From positions 11,708,676 to 11,772,675 of the forward strand of contig NC_136016.1 in NCBI RefSeq assembly GCF_048128805.1: a stretch of DNA of 64,000 nucleotides, in the 5' to 3' direction. Below are positions 13,557 to 23,342 of this stretch, piece after piece. The notes under the pieces are model-generated. The model did no database searches. It was not told the origin of the DNA and was given only the letters and a program-made list of their open reading frames with translations. Source of the DNA: Centroberyx gerrardi (Eukaryota > Chordata > Actinopteri > Beryciformes > Berycidae). Position 1 is the stretch's first letter, and every line of letters starts with the position of its first letter. A program made the position numbers and the translations under genes.

Positions 13557-14931
13557 CTTCACCTCGGGGAGAAGCTTTGAACGCGTGAAGATGGACAAGA
13601 CCTCATGGGATGAACGATCACACGCACGCACACACATACACACACGCACGCATACACACACACACACACACACTAACAAAAAACAAAAAACAAAGCTTGG
13701 GCACTTGCCATAACAGTGAGTCCAAATTTGATCGTTTTTATGAGGAAAACAAAGATCAAGTGTTGAGAGATTTATTTTGAAGCCATATAAAAAAAAAAAA
13801 CACCAGTGCTGCCTGTGTGCGTCTGTGCAACACAGTTTGGTGACCTCTACGTCTAATAATTCATCACTTTCACCAAAAAAAACAATAATATCTTGTCAGT
13901 CATCAGTCATCGCTCCATTTGTCCACATAAATTCTGTCCATACAAGCCGGTTTGGAAGTTATGGTGGCAAATATTTGTCGATGCAGGGACTCTGCTATAT
14001 TGATATTCTCTATTTTCACTTAATGATTTTTAATTTAAAAAGGGAGCAGTCCTGCATGGAGTTTGGATGTTGTAGGCCTACACAGACTAGGCTACATGTG
14101 ATGCCTTCACGTTGTCTGAGAATATGACATGTGCGAAAGTTTCGGGAGAGGCCTTCAATGCGGGCATTGTTCAGGAAATCATTTATCACGTCTTTTCTTC
14201 AGTACACTGCCTGTTGCCATGTAGATAGTCGAGGAGGAGTTAGTAAGCAGGGAAATGTGAGACTTACAGCCTCTGAACAAGACTCGCCGTGAGGACGGGG
14301 GGAACCGAAACAGCTATAAAAAGAAAATGAGATCGAAAAAAGTAAGTTTTCTAAATATATTTACTGCACAACCTTGAGGGTAACGGGCTGGATATGGGTA
14401 AAGACTTTGTGTGACTTTAAATTGGTGGGATTTAAGGGAATAGCCGTGGCAGGTTGAGGGAATAAACTAAGTGACAAGCGCTGTAGGCCTAAACTGGTGA
14501 GAGAATTTAGATGTTTTCTTTCTATTTAGAGGTTTTCTTGGCTGTCTATTTCAGTCAAATATCTCTTTTAACAGTAACAGAGCGGATCTATACTTGGATA
14601 TTTTCTTTAAGACTTTAGATCTTGATCTAATTGGAGACATCCCCCCCCCCCAAAAAAAAAAAAATAAATAAATAAAAAATTAATAAGATCTGATGTGTGC
14701 TTTTTGGGGAGGGGTTTGAAAAGGGAAAGTTGTTGTTAATGTTTATTCAACTTTCTTTGAAGTAGTTGAGAGCAATAAATCCTCTCACGCGGACACGTGG
14801 TTCCTTCAGCTAATTGTGAGAGAGGTTTGCAGTGCTGCACATTTGTCAGGCCTCCAGCATCCCTCAGACTGACGGGGCATCCATCACAGATAAGACAGAC
14901 AGCCTGAAGAGTCTGGATCTTGTATGGCTGT

Positions 14932-14933
14932 GG

Positions 14934-14968
<35 letters not shown>
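14932..14968. repeat. GAT trinucleotide repeat
   Basis: About 12 GAT units. Confidence 0.9.
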
Positions 14969-15324
14969 GGATGTATAAGTGCAGCTCGATGTGGCCACAG
15001 AGGAATGTTGTCATACAGGGAAAAGGTAACTGAATGACAACTACGCCATTCACTGTATAAGCTCGAGGGATCAGACGTGCATTTGGGTGCCAGTGAGTGT
15101 CTTCATTCAATACATTGACTATCATGTCAATTCATCTGCATTTTCCCCAAGCCTCCTCCGCTCTGGTTCACATATCGGAGCGCGGGTTTGATTTAATGTG
15201 GTAGTTTGAGACAGTGTTAGTGCTGAATTTCTTTGTATTTATATGGCACTTTGTATCTTTTTTTTTTATCCCTGTATAGAGGCATATGTGCTATCAGTGA
15301 GATTTATGGCGCTCCTCATAGGGA

Positions 15325-15330
15325 CAGACA

Positions 15331-15379
<49 letters not shown>
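15325..15379. repeat. CA microsatellite
   Basis: About 25 CA units with GACAGA at its start. Confidence 0.95.
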
Positions 15380-15381
<2 letters not shown>

Positions 15382-16696
15382 CTTGAGTAATATAAGGTGC
15401 CAGTAGACTTCTATGACGGTAAACTGTAGGTTACAGTTTATCTCAACCTTTTGGTTTATGCCATTAAACTAATTGGAATAGTAAACAGTAAACACAAGCT
15501 TTCCCCATTCTCTATAGCCTACTGCACAACGCGCTGCATAAAGTTAATTATAAAACAGGCTGCAGCTCTAAAATAAGGTTTCATATCATAAGGCTAATAG
15601 TACCAAGCTTATCAATAACTTTTATTTTTGGACTTAATGTATAGGCTGTCCACCACAAAAATCTGACAGGCGAGATTTACTTTGGAATGGGCCCATATCA
15701 CTATTTTTTCTTATTCAAATTTCTTTCGGCAGCATGGCTCAATGATCAAAGATACTCAGTTACGTCACTTTGTGCTAATTTAGTTAAATATTACCTTTAC
15801 GAACCAATCAACGTGATTAAGTAAAGATGAACATGAGAGATCAAAGCACCGCCAGACTCCTATCGATCCACTGCAGCAGTCTGATCGTCACCATGTTTCC
15901 AAACCGTATAGGCCTCATTATAAACTTCTGGACACACAGACCGCGAGCTTTAATGAATGCTGGCCGTTGTCTCCCCTAAACCCAAAGTGGCTTCAATCTA
16001 TAGGCTATTTGATCACTCATTTAAATTAGACACGATGAAAAATGACGCAGATACTTTGGCATAAGTCTCATTAGGCTACATAAACAAAAAGTAATGCACT
16101 TGGTATGTGAATGAGATGGCATCACAAAATTAAGCGTTGCTCATTCAGTAAAACCTAGACTAAATACTGACAGCCTTTGCCTGAGCTATTTATGGCATCT
16201 CTGGCATCAGGCCTACGTTGGAGTTCAGCCATGTTGGAATTTATTATTATAGGCTGGACAAGTTCCCAGGACTGTTTAAACAAAATGGAGATGTAGCTGC
16301 TTATGTTTTAGGAGCGGGATTGTAAATTCTCAAACGATGGCGATTTTTCCGGGCAGAGAATGCATCTTGATTTACTTCCACATGGTTAAAAAAAAAAAAA
16401 GAAAATGGCTAAAAACTAGCAGTGAGATGTTAGGTCAAGTCATTTCAAGCCGTGTTATGTAGGACACACAGAAGAGGGGGTAGGGAGGGTGGGGGTGGGG
16501 GGGGGGGGGGGCAGTAGGCTATAAGAACTTCTTAACAGCCCATTTTCCTTATCTAAATCCCCCTGAGACAAATTGGGGCTTCAGTGCCAAAATATGGCTG
16601 GCCTCCATGTTTTGGATTAGCATCATTTTCACTCTGACATTTCTGCCCTAATCCCCGCACAAGATGTAAAGGTAGACGGTTTGCCAGAATAGCAAG

Positions 16697-16698
<2 letters not shown>

Positions 16699-16734
<36 letters not shown>

Positions 16735-16822
16735 CCTGTCTTAAACATTTATCGCAAGGCTATTATCATATGTGAAATGAGATCGAGCATGCATGATCAG
16801 CAGAAAGGGCTTTTTTTTTCTC

Positions 16823-16876
<54 letters not shown>

Positions 16877-16893
16877 GACACACACACACACAC
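16699..16893. repeat. Poly-A tract then CA microsatellite
   Basis: About 35 A residues at 16699-16733, then after 90 bp a CA repeat at 16826-16893 with one GGGA interruption. Confidence 0.9.
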
Positions 16894-18111
16894 TGACATT
16901 GTGTGGAGAAATGCTGTGCAGGGCGGTGTGAGCTGCAGAAACACTGTCCACTCTGCTTCCACCACTGGCATGCAAAGCCTCACCATCACATCATTTTATG
17001 CACGAGACTCTGCGAGGGATTATACTATAATCTCGGATATTTTCCACAGGTGAGAGTAATCGTTATTTGTTTCAGAGAGGATTTTTTTTTTTTGTGCGAA
17101 ATGAATGTAGGTTTTGAAGGTAAGGCAGCCGAGTGTTGTGCTGCGGACTGGGCTATGTGTCTTTATGATTTACGAGCCTGACTCCGACCACGGTTCAACC
17201 AGAGTTCATAAAGCTGCATGCCTCCAGACTTATTCTCTCTCTCTCTCCCTCTCTCTCTCTCCTGCTCCTCAAAACTACTGCTCACATATACCTATTTTTG
17301 TTCAGGCTAATTTCGGATCAGCCTCGGATAAAAATTAGGTTGGGCTATAGGTTGAAAAGGAGGGCATTTCACAGCCTTTTATTTTGGCTCGGGGTAGCCT
17401 ACAATATAGCTGCACCCTACAAAGGACTTTTTATTCTCATGGCTGTGTATTTTAGTAGGATGTGATATAACGTTTTAGTTGTTGATTCCCCCCCCCCCCC
17501 TTGAAAATGGTAGTGGTGGGCCTGTGCAATTACATATGTAATATATTACAGCTATTGTGTTGTTGTTGTTTTTTTTTCAACCAGTATAATAATCTAAGGA
17601 AAAACACAAGAAAAAATGAACATAAATTGAAGAGAATATAAAAGAAAGTGTTTTATTTTACCCAGGTAGTAAATGTATATGTTATTGGGCAGACTAATTA
17701 GTTTATTGTTATCAGTATCAATTGTTCTCTTATCCCTTCTCTGAATCAACCAAAAAGACTGACTACCTCCCCTAAAATAACTTCGTTTCCAAATAACTCA
17801 ATTATATACCATGAGATTATGTTTATTACAGAATAATAGACATATGAAAACTGTAATGAGAAAAATTAACCACGCAATTGCAGGCCAGTAGGTCTATTTG
17901 CGAAGGTTAAAAACATATAGGCCTAACGAAAAAAATAATAACATTATCATCCTCAAACTGTGTTATTTTGTGGAGGGTCTACATTTCCACCAAGGTCTTA
18001 ATACTAGCTTCCCGTTGCCTCTGTGCAGGAGAGGCTTGCTATTCATGTCACCATACTATTGAGTTGATAAGATGGATCATGCAGTCTCCTCCCTGATTCT
18101 GTCTCTGTCCT

Positions 18112-18130
18112 TTTTCTGCATCCTCTCAGG
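18112..18130 (+). other. hoxb3b: Strong splice acceptor before the hoxb3b start codon
   Basis: A polypyrimidine tract (TCTGTCCTTTTTCTGCATCC) runs into TCTCAG, with the exon beginning at 18130, about 98 bases before the start codon. Hox3 genes commonly have distal non-coding first exons, so hoxb3b transcripts probably splice here from an upstream exon. A possible partner donor is CACAG|GTGAGAG at 17049/17050; that pairing is a guess. Confidence 0.5.
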
Positions 18131-18227
18131 CCAGAAACCCGCGGCTCTCTGGAAACCTGCCATGTGACATTTGGCTGCCAGCGCTCTGTCAGAAGGTCAA
18201 AGGGGCCCCGGTACACATTTAATGGAA

Positions 18228-19571
18228 ATGCAGAAAACCACATACGGCAACATCCACCGCGACTTCTTAAGCGAGTTTGAAGAGGATCAAGAAGATGTCA
18301 GTGGGTTTGCATACACTCATCAAGCAGCGGCGCACCAGCCTTTGGCTCAAGTGGAGGGCAACAAACAAAAGATGTTTGACTGCACGCTGCAGCCGTTCGC
18401 CAACAAATCACAGCTTCCCCGGAGACCAAAACAGCAAAACCCCAAGTTTTCCGTCACCAAAAAGATTTTCCCTTGGATGAAAGAGTCCAGACACTTAAAT
18501 CAGAAACACGACAAGAGAATCGCAGGTCTGTATAGCATGAATAGGCTGCAGTTGGGACAGTAGCCGCAATTGTTTACAAATGAGGCCTTTTCATTTAAGC
18601 CCCCCTTATAACACAATGTGATTATGAGATCTTAGAGATAATTGAGGAAATGGCTATTTATAATTTCGTCGTCCCCAAGTTCAAATGGCCTGCTATTAAT
18701 TATAGGGATGTATGGGAGGAGGGCAACCCAGCTTAACCCAGTTTACCCACCTTTCTAGGCCGACATAAATCTCGTCATAAATAGTGCCATTAAAGAGAAA
18801 ACGCCTAAATGAATGCTTCTGTTCCTTTGAAAAATATAATTGATTTTTGTTTATATTGTGTGATGCCGATAATCACCAACTGGAGGTCATAGTTTGCCCA
18901 TCGTTTTTATTTACTGCTATATCCCTGATTATAGCCTGTTCAACCTTGCACTTATATAATTATTTGTCCCGACAGACTGCTCCGTGGACGAGGAGTGTCC
19001 AAGCGCGACCCCTGCCTCCAAGAGGACGCGCACCGCGTACACGAGCGCGCAACTGGTGGAGCTGGAGAAGGAGTTCCACTTCAGCCGCTACCTGTGCAGA
19101 CCGAGGCGGGTGGAAATGGCGAGTCTGCTCAACCTGCACGAAAGGCAGATCAAGATATGGTTTCAGAACAGGAGGATGAAGCAGAAGAAGGACGAGAAAG
19201 TGCAGGGCTTCACCTCCTCCTCCTCCTCCTCCGCCCCGGGCAGCCCCACTCTCTCCAGCCTGGGTTATGTCCATCTGGGCGGAGATTACCAGCCGGCCTC
19301 TCCTCCGCCGAAGTCCCAGCAACAACACCAATCACAGTCAGTCTACCCGCACTCACCAGAATACTCCAAATACCCGACTCCAGATTGTGATCCTCCGCAG
19401 AGTCACTTCCCGACCGGCCCGCAGTTTGACGTGCAGTACAGCTCCATGTGCAGCGCCTCACACACACCAAACCCAAATCAGGGAGTCAATGATCTAAACG
19501 GGTCATATTTCTCAGAGGGCTGCAGTTCTCAGGAGAGAATCATGCAAGCTCCGAAGTTGACTCATTTGTAG
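18228..19571 (+). CDS. hoxb3b: Homeobox protein Hox-B3b (two exons, short and divergent)
   Basis: Group 3 homeodomain transcription factor. Exon 1 is 18228-18525 (GCAG|GTCTGT) and exon 2 is 18976-19571 (GACAG|ACTGC), phase 1, giving 297 aa against about 430 in human HOXB3. The start was taken at MQKTTYGN, matching the Hox3 N-terminus MQK(A/T)TYYDN; an in-frame ATG lies six bases earlier at 18222. The hexapeptide region [10 protein letters not shown] is at 79-88 (IFPWMK 80-85). The homeodomain is about 114-173 with the group 3 signature [17 protein letters not shown] and [11 protein letters not shown]. The C-terminus ends in APKLTHL, the Hox3 tail. Oddities: homeodomain position 56 is Gln (RMKQKK) where Hox3 has Tyr; LNLHERQ replaces LNLSERQ/LNLTERQ; the region before the hexapeptide is shortened and acidic (EFEEDQED). 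It looks intact and translatable. Confidence 0.92.
18690..18835 (-). repeat. Dispersed repeat, copy D (in hoxb3b intron)
   Basis: Read on the minus strand it gives CAGAAGCATTCATTTAGGCG, then TTAATGGCACTATTT, then AAAGGTGGGTAAACTGGG, then GTTGCCCTCCTCCCATACATCC, following the same order as copies A, B and C. It is partial and lies between the two hoxb3b exons. Confidence 0.5.
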
Positions 19572-19980
19572 CAGATATGGTTTGTGAATTCCTCCTGATA
19601 CACAGTTTCCACAGCTTTTATTAATCATTCTTTGGGAGATGTCCACAGAAATTCAACTTTCCATTTCCAAATCTAGTTTAGGCCTACAATGAAGAGAACA
19701 CTTTAATGGTTAGGCTTTCAGCATGCATTTTTTTTTCTAATTTATCGTGGAAAAAATAGTCTTATGTCTTATTTATTTGTATTTATATATTTATTTATTT
19801 ATTCTATTGTATGCATTTGTATTCGTTGTTCTCTTGTTCATTGACTTCGAGTGTTACATATGAACTGGCCAGCTGCTCTTGTATGGGCCTATTCAAAACA
19901 TTCGTTCAGCGACACTGGGATATGCTATAATCCAAGCCTGGGTAGTTTAAATTAAAATGTCCACTGCTGTTACTGCTACA

Positions 19981-19986
19981 AATAAA
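19981..19986 (+). terminator. hoxb3b: Candidate hoxb3b polyadenylation signal
   Basis: AATAAA 410 bases after the hoxb3b stop. The 3'UTR between them is T/A-rich with ATTTA-type repeats at about 19765-19805, resembling AU-rich instability elements. No miR-10 seed match was seen in this 3'UTR. Confidence 0.5.
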
Positions 19987-21060
19987 AGCAATTTGTTCAG
20001 TAGGGTTCCCACTAGACTTGATCTCCAGAGGAAATACTCCTAAATAACATGTGGTGCACTGGGCCAATATAGCGTAGTACAATAAGACAATTGTAATACA
20101 GCCAAAACGGAGACAAAATTGCATATCTTCGTTTTTGTGTGAGCCTAATTAGCAACTGCGGCCTATAACATCACATTAACTCTTACTTAATTACAGGCCC
20201 TTATGGATGACTGTGGACTTGTTAGGTTTTATAAGATATTACATTATAGCCTCTGTGTCACTGTGGCTTTTCCAACTCTGAGGCACGAAAAAGCCCGAGA
20301 AGTAGCTCTTAAATGTGTCTTTGTTCTTTTATGGGCAAACTGGGCAACACAAGCTGTCAATCTTTAAAAAGAGCGAATGATTGATCACTGAATTAATTGC
20401 GCTGCTCTTTTCCACAACACTGTCTGATTCAGTCTGGCTTCAGGCTTCAGTCCTCGAAAGGCCGGAGAAATATTTTGTCTGATAGTAGGCCCACTGTATA
20501 TTTCGCTTGTTACACCAGGCTTTCTTTTATATAAATATATGAAGTTTTGTCAATCTCACTTCTCGTTCTCCAACTCTCATTTCCCACCTTATCTTGAGGA
20601 TATTTGGAAAACAACAAAACCAGTGCACAGCAGAATAGAAAAATTAAATATCACACTCACCGCTAATATGGCCTATAGGCCAATTTTTAAAACCATTAGC
20701 CTAATTAAACCATTGTTAACACATTAAAGTTAAAAACAATTAATACACACTCCTTATAATATAGGCCTTGAATGATTCATCTCTTGTCAACAGAAAAATA
20801 TGAGTCTATAGTTTAGGGTTATAGGCTGTAACTTGACACTTATGAGGATAGTGTAGGCCCTAATTTCTATTCCTTCTTGGCCATTATTATTATCATTATT
20901 GCCATTTATTATTATTTAATTATTATTATTAGTGTTATTATGATTAGTGTTATTATTATTATTATGTTATTATTATGTTTTAGTATTAATGCGTTTTATT
21001 ATTATATTTTTGGCATATTATGTCATTTAAAAGGACTCTAAGAATCATTGTAGCCTGAAA
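19987..21060. other. Short hoxb3b-hoxb1b spacer without hoxb2
   Basis: Only 1.8 kb separates the hoxb3b stop from the hoxb1b start, and no Hox2 exon is present. The stretch is AT-rich with an ATT microsatellite at 20883-21006; the hoxb1b autoregulatory element follows. Confidence 0.8.
20883..21006. repeat. ATT-rich imperfect microsatellite
   Basis: Interrupted (ATT)n with TAGTGTTATTATG units, 80 bp before the autoregulatory element. Confidence 0.85.
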
Positions 21061-21087
21061 CTGTGGCTTGGTGTTTGTGTTCTTATC

Positions 21088-21166
21088 AGATGGATGGGCG
21101 AGTTTGATTGAAGCATTTGTCATGTAAATGTGAGCCGTTTGATGGACGAGCCAACAGACTTGACAG
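21088..21166 (+). promoter_or_regulatory. hoxb1b: Hoxb1-type rhombomere-4 autoregulatory element
   Basis: A compact set of sites 180-260 bp before the hoxb1b start: PBX/HOX-like AGATGGATGG (21088-21097), TGATTGAAG (21105-21113) and TGATGGAC (21140-21147); a joined SOX/OCT site CATTTGTCATGTAAATG (21114-21130); and a PREP/MEIS site TGACAG (21161-21166). The mouse Hoxb1 autoregulatory enhancer has three PBX/HOX repeats, a SOX/OCT composite and a PREP/MEIS site and drives rhombomere 4 expression. The order and density here fit that element. Function is inferred from this resemblance. Confidence 0.8.
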
Positions 21167-21348
21167 AGTGCTGTAGGTCCTTTGCCATTGGCGTTTAGAG
21201 AGTCACATGGTGTGTCAGGAAGGTGATATGAGGGTGGAAGGCAGTTTTACAGCTTTGACATACAACCTAGAAGGTTAGGGCAAGGGGAGCACCAATTAAT
21301 GACTGCTCACTCTTTATCAAGTCTGCAGAAACAATAGGCCCGTACAGG

Positions 21349-22556
21349 ATGAACTCTTACCTAGACTACCCCGTTTGCAACCGGGGAGCAAACATTTTCA
21401 CTGCCAAGGCTGGATACCACAATTTGAACCATGGATACATGACGCCTTTATCCTCCAATTCGTGCGCAACAAGTGATAGTTACACATCGGACGGGCGATT
21501 AGTTGCTGCAACTACTGCACCACACCAGACTCCGAGCCACCCTCTCCACCACCAGACACACGTCAACTTGGACCTGCAGTTTTCAGCACCGGGGAACTCG
21601 ATGTATGGTGCGCAAATTGGGTCAACTTTGGAGTACGGACATCACCAATATGGTCTCGGTCCCGAGCAGGAACGGGGGTTCATTCATGCGCAAGTTTCAC
21701 CCATTGGAACAAACATGGCTCCCTATGCTGGGGACAGTTGTGGGCCTGGAGTTGCGCCGAGCAGCCAGTATCTACATTTCAGCAACGGGGAGCAGAGGCA
21801 GCAAGAATACTCAGAGAGTATTTACTCGAGGTTACCGCCCCAAAGTAAGGAGAAGGATTTGGATCATGCAGAACAAACTTCTAAAACATTCGACTGGATG
21901 AAAGTGAAGAGGAATCCCCCCAAAACAGGTTTGTTCATCCTGAGAGAGATTTGGGAATTAAAACTAACCCATCAAAGTGCAATTTAGAGAGAACCTCTGA
22001 ACATAATCTTGGCGCACAAAAAACACAATCCACATGTTCTCAAGTCACTGAGAATGAATAAATCCTAAATGTTTTACATTCTCATAACACTGGGAAAAAA
22101 TGTAGCCTATTTGGCAACTAATTCGTTTTTCTAAATTCACCCTATCATTCTCACATTTTTCATTTACATTGCAAAATCCCATGCATTAGCTCCATTAGCT
22201 TCATGCTTTTATCCATCCATTCATCACTCATCCATTTCCCCACAGCTGTCCTGTCTGAGTACGGAGTTCCCGGCCAGCACAACGTGATCCGCACCAACTT
22301 CACCACCAAGCAGCTGACTGAGCTGGAGAAGGAGTTCCACTTCAACAAATACCTGACCCGGGCACGGAGGGTGGAGGTCGCTGCGAGTCTGGAGCTCAAC
22401 GAGACGCAGGTGAAAATTTGGTTTCAGAACCGCAGGATGAAGCAGAAGAAACGCGAAAAACTGGGCAGCGTCTTGGTAAACGCTCCCGCACCTGTGGAGA
22501 AAGTCTCGGGCCCTGACACCTCTCCAAAGGTGAAAGGGAATGATTGTGAACTATGA
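21349..22556 (+). CDS. hoxb1b: Homeobox protein Hox-B1b (two exons)
   Basis: Group 1 homeodomain transcription factor specifying hindbrain segments. Exon 1 is 21349-21928 (ACAG|GTTTGT) and exon 2 is 22246-22556 (CCACAG|CTGTC), phase 1, giving 296 aa (human HOXB1 is 301). The N-terminus [13 protein letters not shown] is group 1. The PBX-interaction motif is [14 protein letters not shown] at 180-193, the FDWM variant unique to Hox1. The homeodomain is about 205-264 ([31 protein letters not shown]). The middle is rich in His, Ser and Gln. The intron is 317 bp. Upstream lies an autoregulatory cluster; downstream are miR-10 sites and a DR2 retinoic acid element. The b assignment follows from cluster context and is less certain than the paralogy group. 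Confidence 0.94.
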
Positions 22557-22664
22557 TGTGACTTCCATGATATGATTGCGGGGCCTAAGCAAATTTTCAC
22601 ATCCTTCCCTCATTCGCACCATTCCAGATAAACTGTGAAAACTGCTTGTGGACTTGTGGAGTAT

Positions 22665-22672
22665 ACAGGGTA
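22665..22672 (+). promoter_or_regulatory. hoxb1b: miR-10 8-mer target site 1 in hoxb1b 3'UTR
   Basis: ACAGGGTA is complementary to miR-10a nucleotides 2-8 plus the A opposite nucleotide 1. It lies 109 bases after the hoxb1b stop, within the predicted 3'UTR. Confidence 0.75.
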
Positions 22673-22846
22673 TGTCTGCGTGTGCTTATGTGCTTAGTGC
22701 ATTGATTTGTGAACTGGATGCTGAGATACTTTGATATGCCTCTCCTCTGTTGTTGCATTTGTAACCTTCCCATCCTGCATAAGCCCATGCTGTGTTTTGT
22801 GTTCTAGCACTGGAGTAATCAGTGTCATTGTTTGCACTATTTATTT

Positions 22847-22854
22847 ACAGGGTA
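22847..22854 (+). promoter_or_regulatory. hoxb1b: miR-10 8-mer target site 2 in hoxb1b 3'UTR
   Basis: A second perfect ACAGGGTA, 182 bases after the first and 52 bases before the polyadenylation signal, in AT-rich surroundings favourable to miRNA access. Confidence 0.75.
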
Positions 22855-22905
22855 TTTTCCAACAATTGTTCAGATGATTTAGCTTAATACAGTCTATAAA
22901 ATGAA

Positions 22906-22911
22906 AATAAA
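22906..22911 (+). terminator. hoxb1b: hoxb1b polyadenylation signal
   Basis: AATAAA 350 bases after the stop, followed by GAATGTGGTTTC. It gives a compact 3'UTR containing both miR-10 sites. Confidence 0.7.
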
Positions 22912-23010
22912 GAATGTGGTTTCAAAATGGCCTGTCTGAAGTATTGTGTTCATAAAAAGGAAATGGTGAGACTGTAATAAATGCTGATTATCCATGTTGA
23001 TTTCTATCAA

Positions 23011-23144
23011 AGTTTTATTTTTGATGCAGAATGTGCTCTTTTTCTCAGACTTAAGTTTTATTTTTGATACAGAATGTGCTCTTTTTCTCAGACTTAAGTT
23101 TTTTTTTTTTTTTTATACAGAATGTGCTCTTTTTCTCAGACTTT
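23011..23144 (+). repeat. Three-copy 43-bp minisatellite 3' of hoxb1b
   Basis: Tandem copies at 23011-23053, 23054-23096 and 23097-23144 share ACAGAATGTGCTCTTTTTCT followed by CAGACTT. Copies 1 and 2 differ at one position (GATGCAG/GATACAG); copy 3 has an expanded T run. Confidence 0.9.
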
Positions 23145-23328
23145 TGTGAGTGTTTTTCTCTCTCTCGATTTTTCCACATTTATAAATCCACATTTATAAA
23201 TCAGACTAGTTTGGGGTTGCATTACATTTCACAAAATTTTCTATATTTATTTCAATAATAGTCGAAGCAAATTCCCCTTGCATAATGTGACAAGAGGAAT
23301 CTTTCACAACACATGGGGTGGTTCCCAG

Positions 23329-23342
23329 TGACCTTTTCACCT
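23329..23342 (-). promoter_or_regulatory. hoxb1b: DR2 retinoic acid response element 3' of hoxb1b
   Basis: On the minus strand this reads AGGTGA-AA-AGGTCA, two direct half-sites with a two-base spacer. It is about 770 bp after the hoxb1b stop. Mouse Hoxb1 has a DR2 RARE in its 3' neuroectoderm/foregut enhancer, so position and spacing both fit. Flanking sequence is non-repetitive. Confidence 0.8.

Larger units (their letters stand above)
13561..18111. other. Interval between mir-10a and hoxb3b
   Basis: Non-coding on both strands as far as can be seen. It contains CA repeats at 13621-13673, 15325-15379 and 16826-16893, a GAT repeat at 14932-14968, G and A homopolymers at 16492-16511 and 16699-16733, and CT runs at 17236-17262. 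A TATAAAA at 14315-14321 could mark a distal promoter, but no exon could be tied to it. Confidence 0.7.

Noticed and set aside
14315-14345. TATA box followed by a GTAAGT donor as a first exon
   Set aside because: The donor lies about 27 bp after the TATA box, before any normal transcription start, so no exon fits.
18194-18207. AGGTCAAAGGGGCC as a nuclear receptor DR1 before hoxb3b
   Set aside because: The second half-site is poor and the sequence lies in the predicted 5'UTR.
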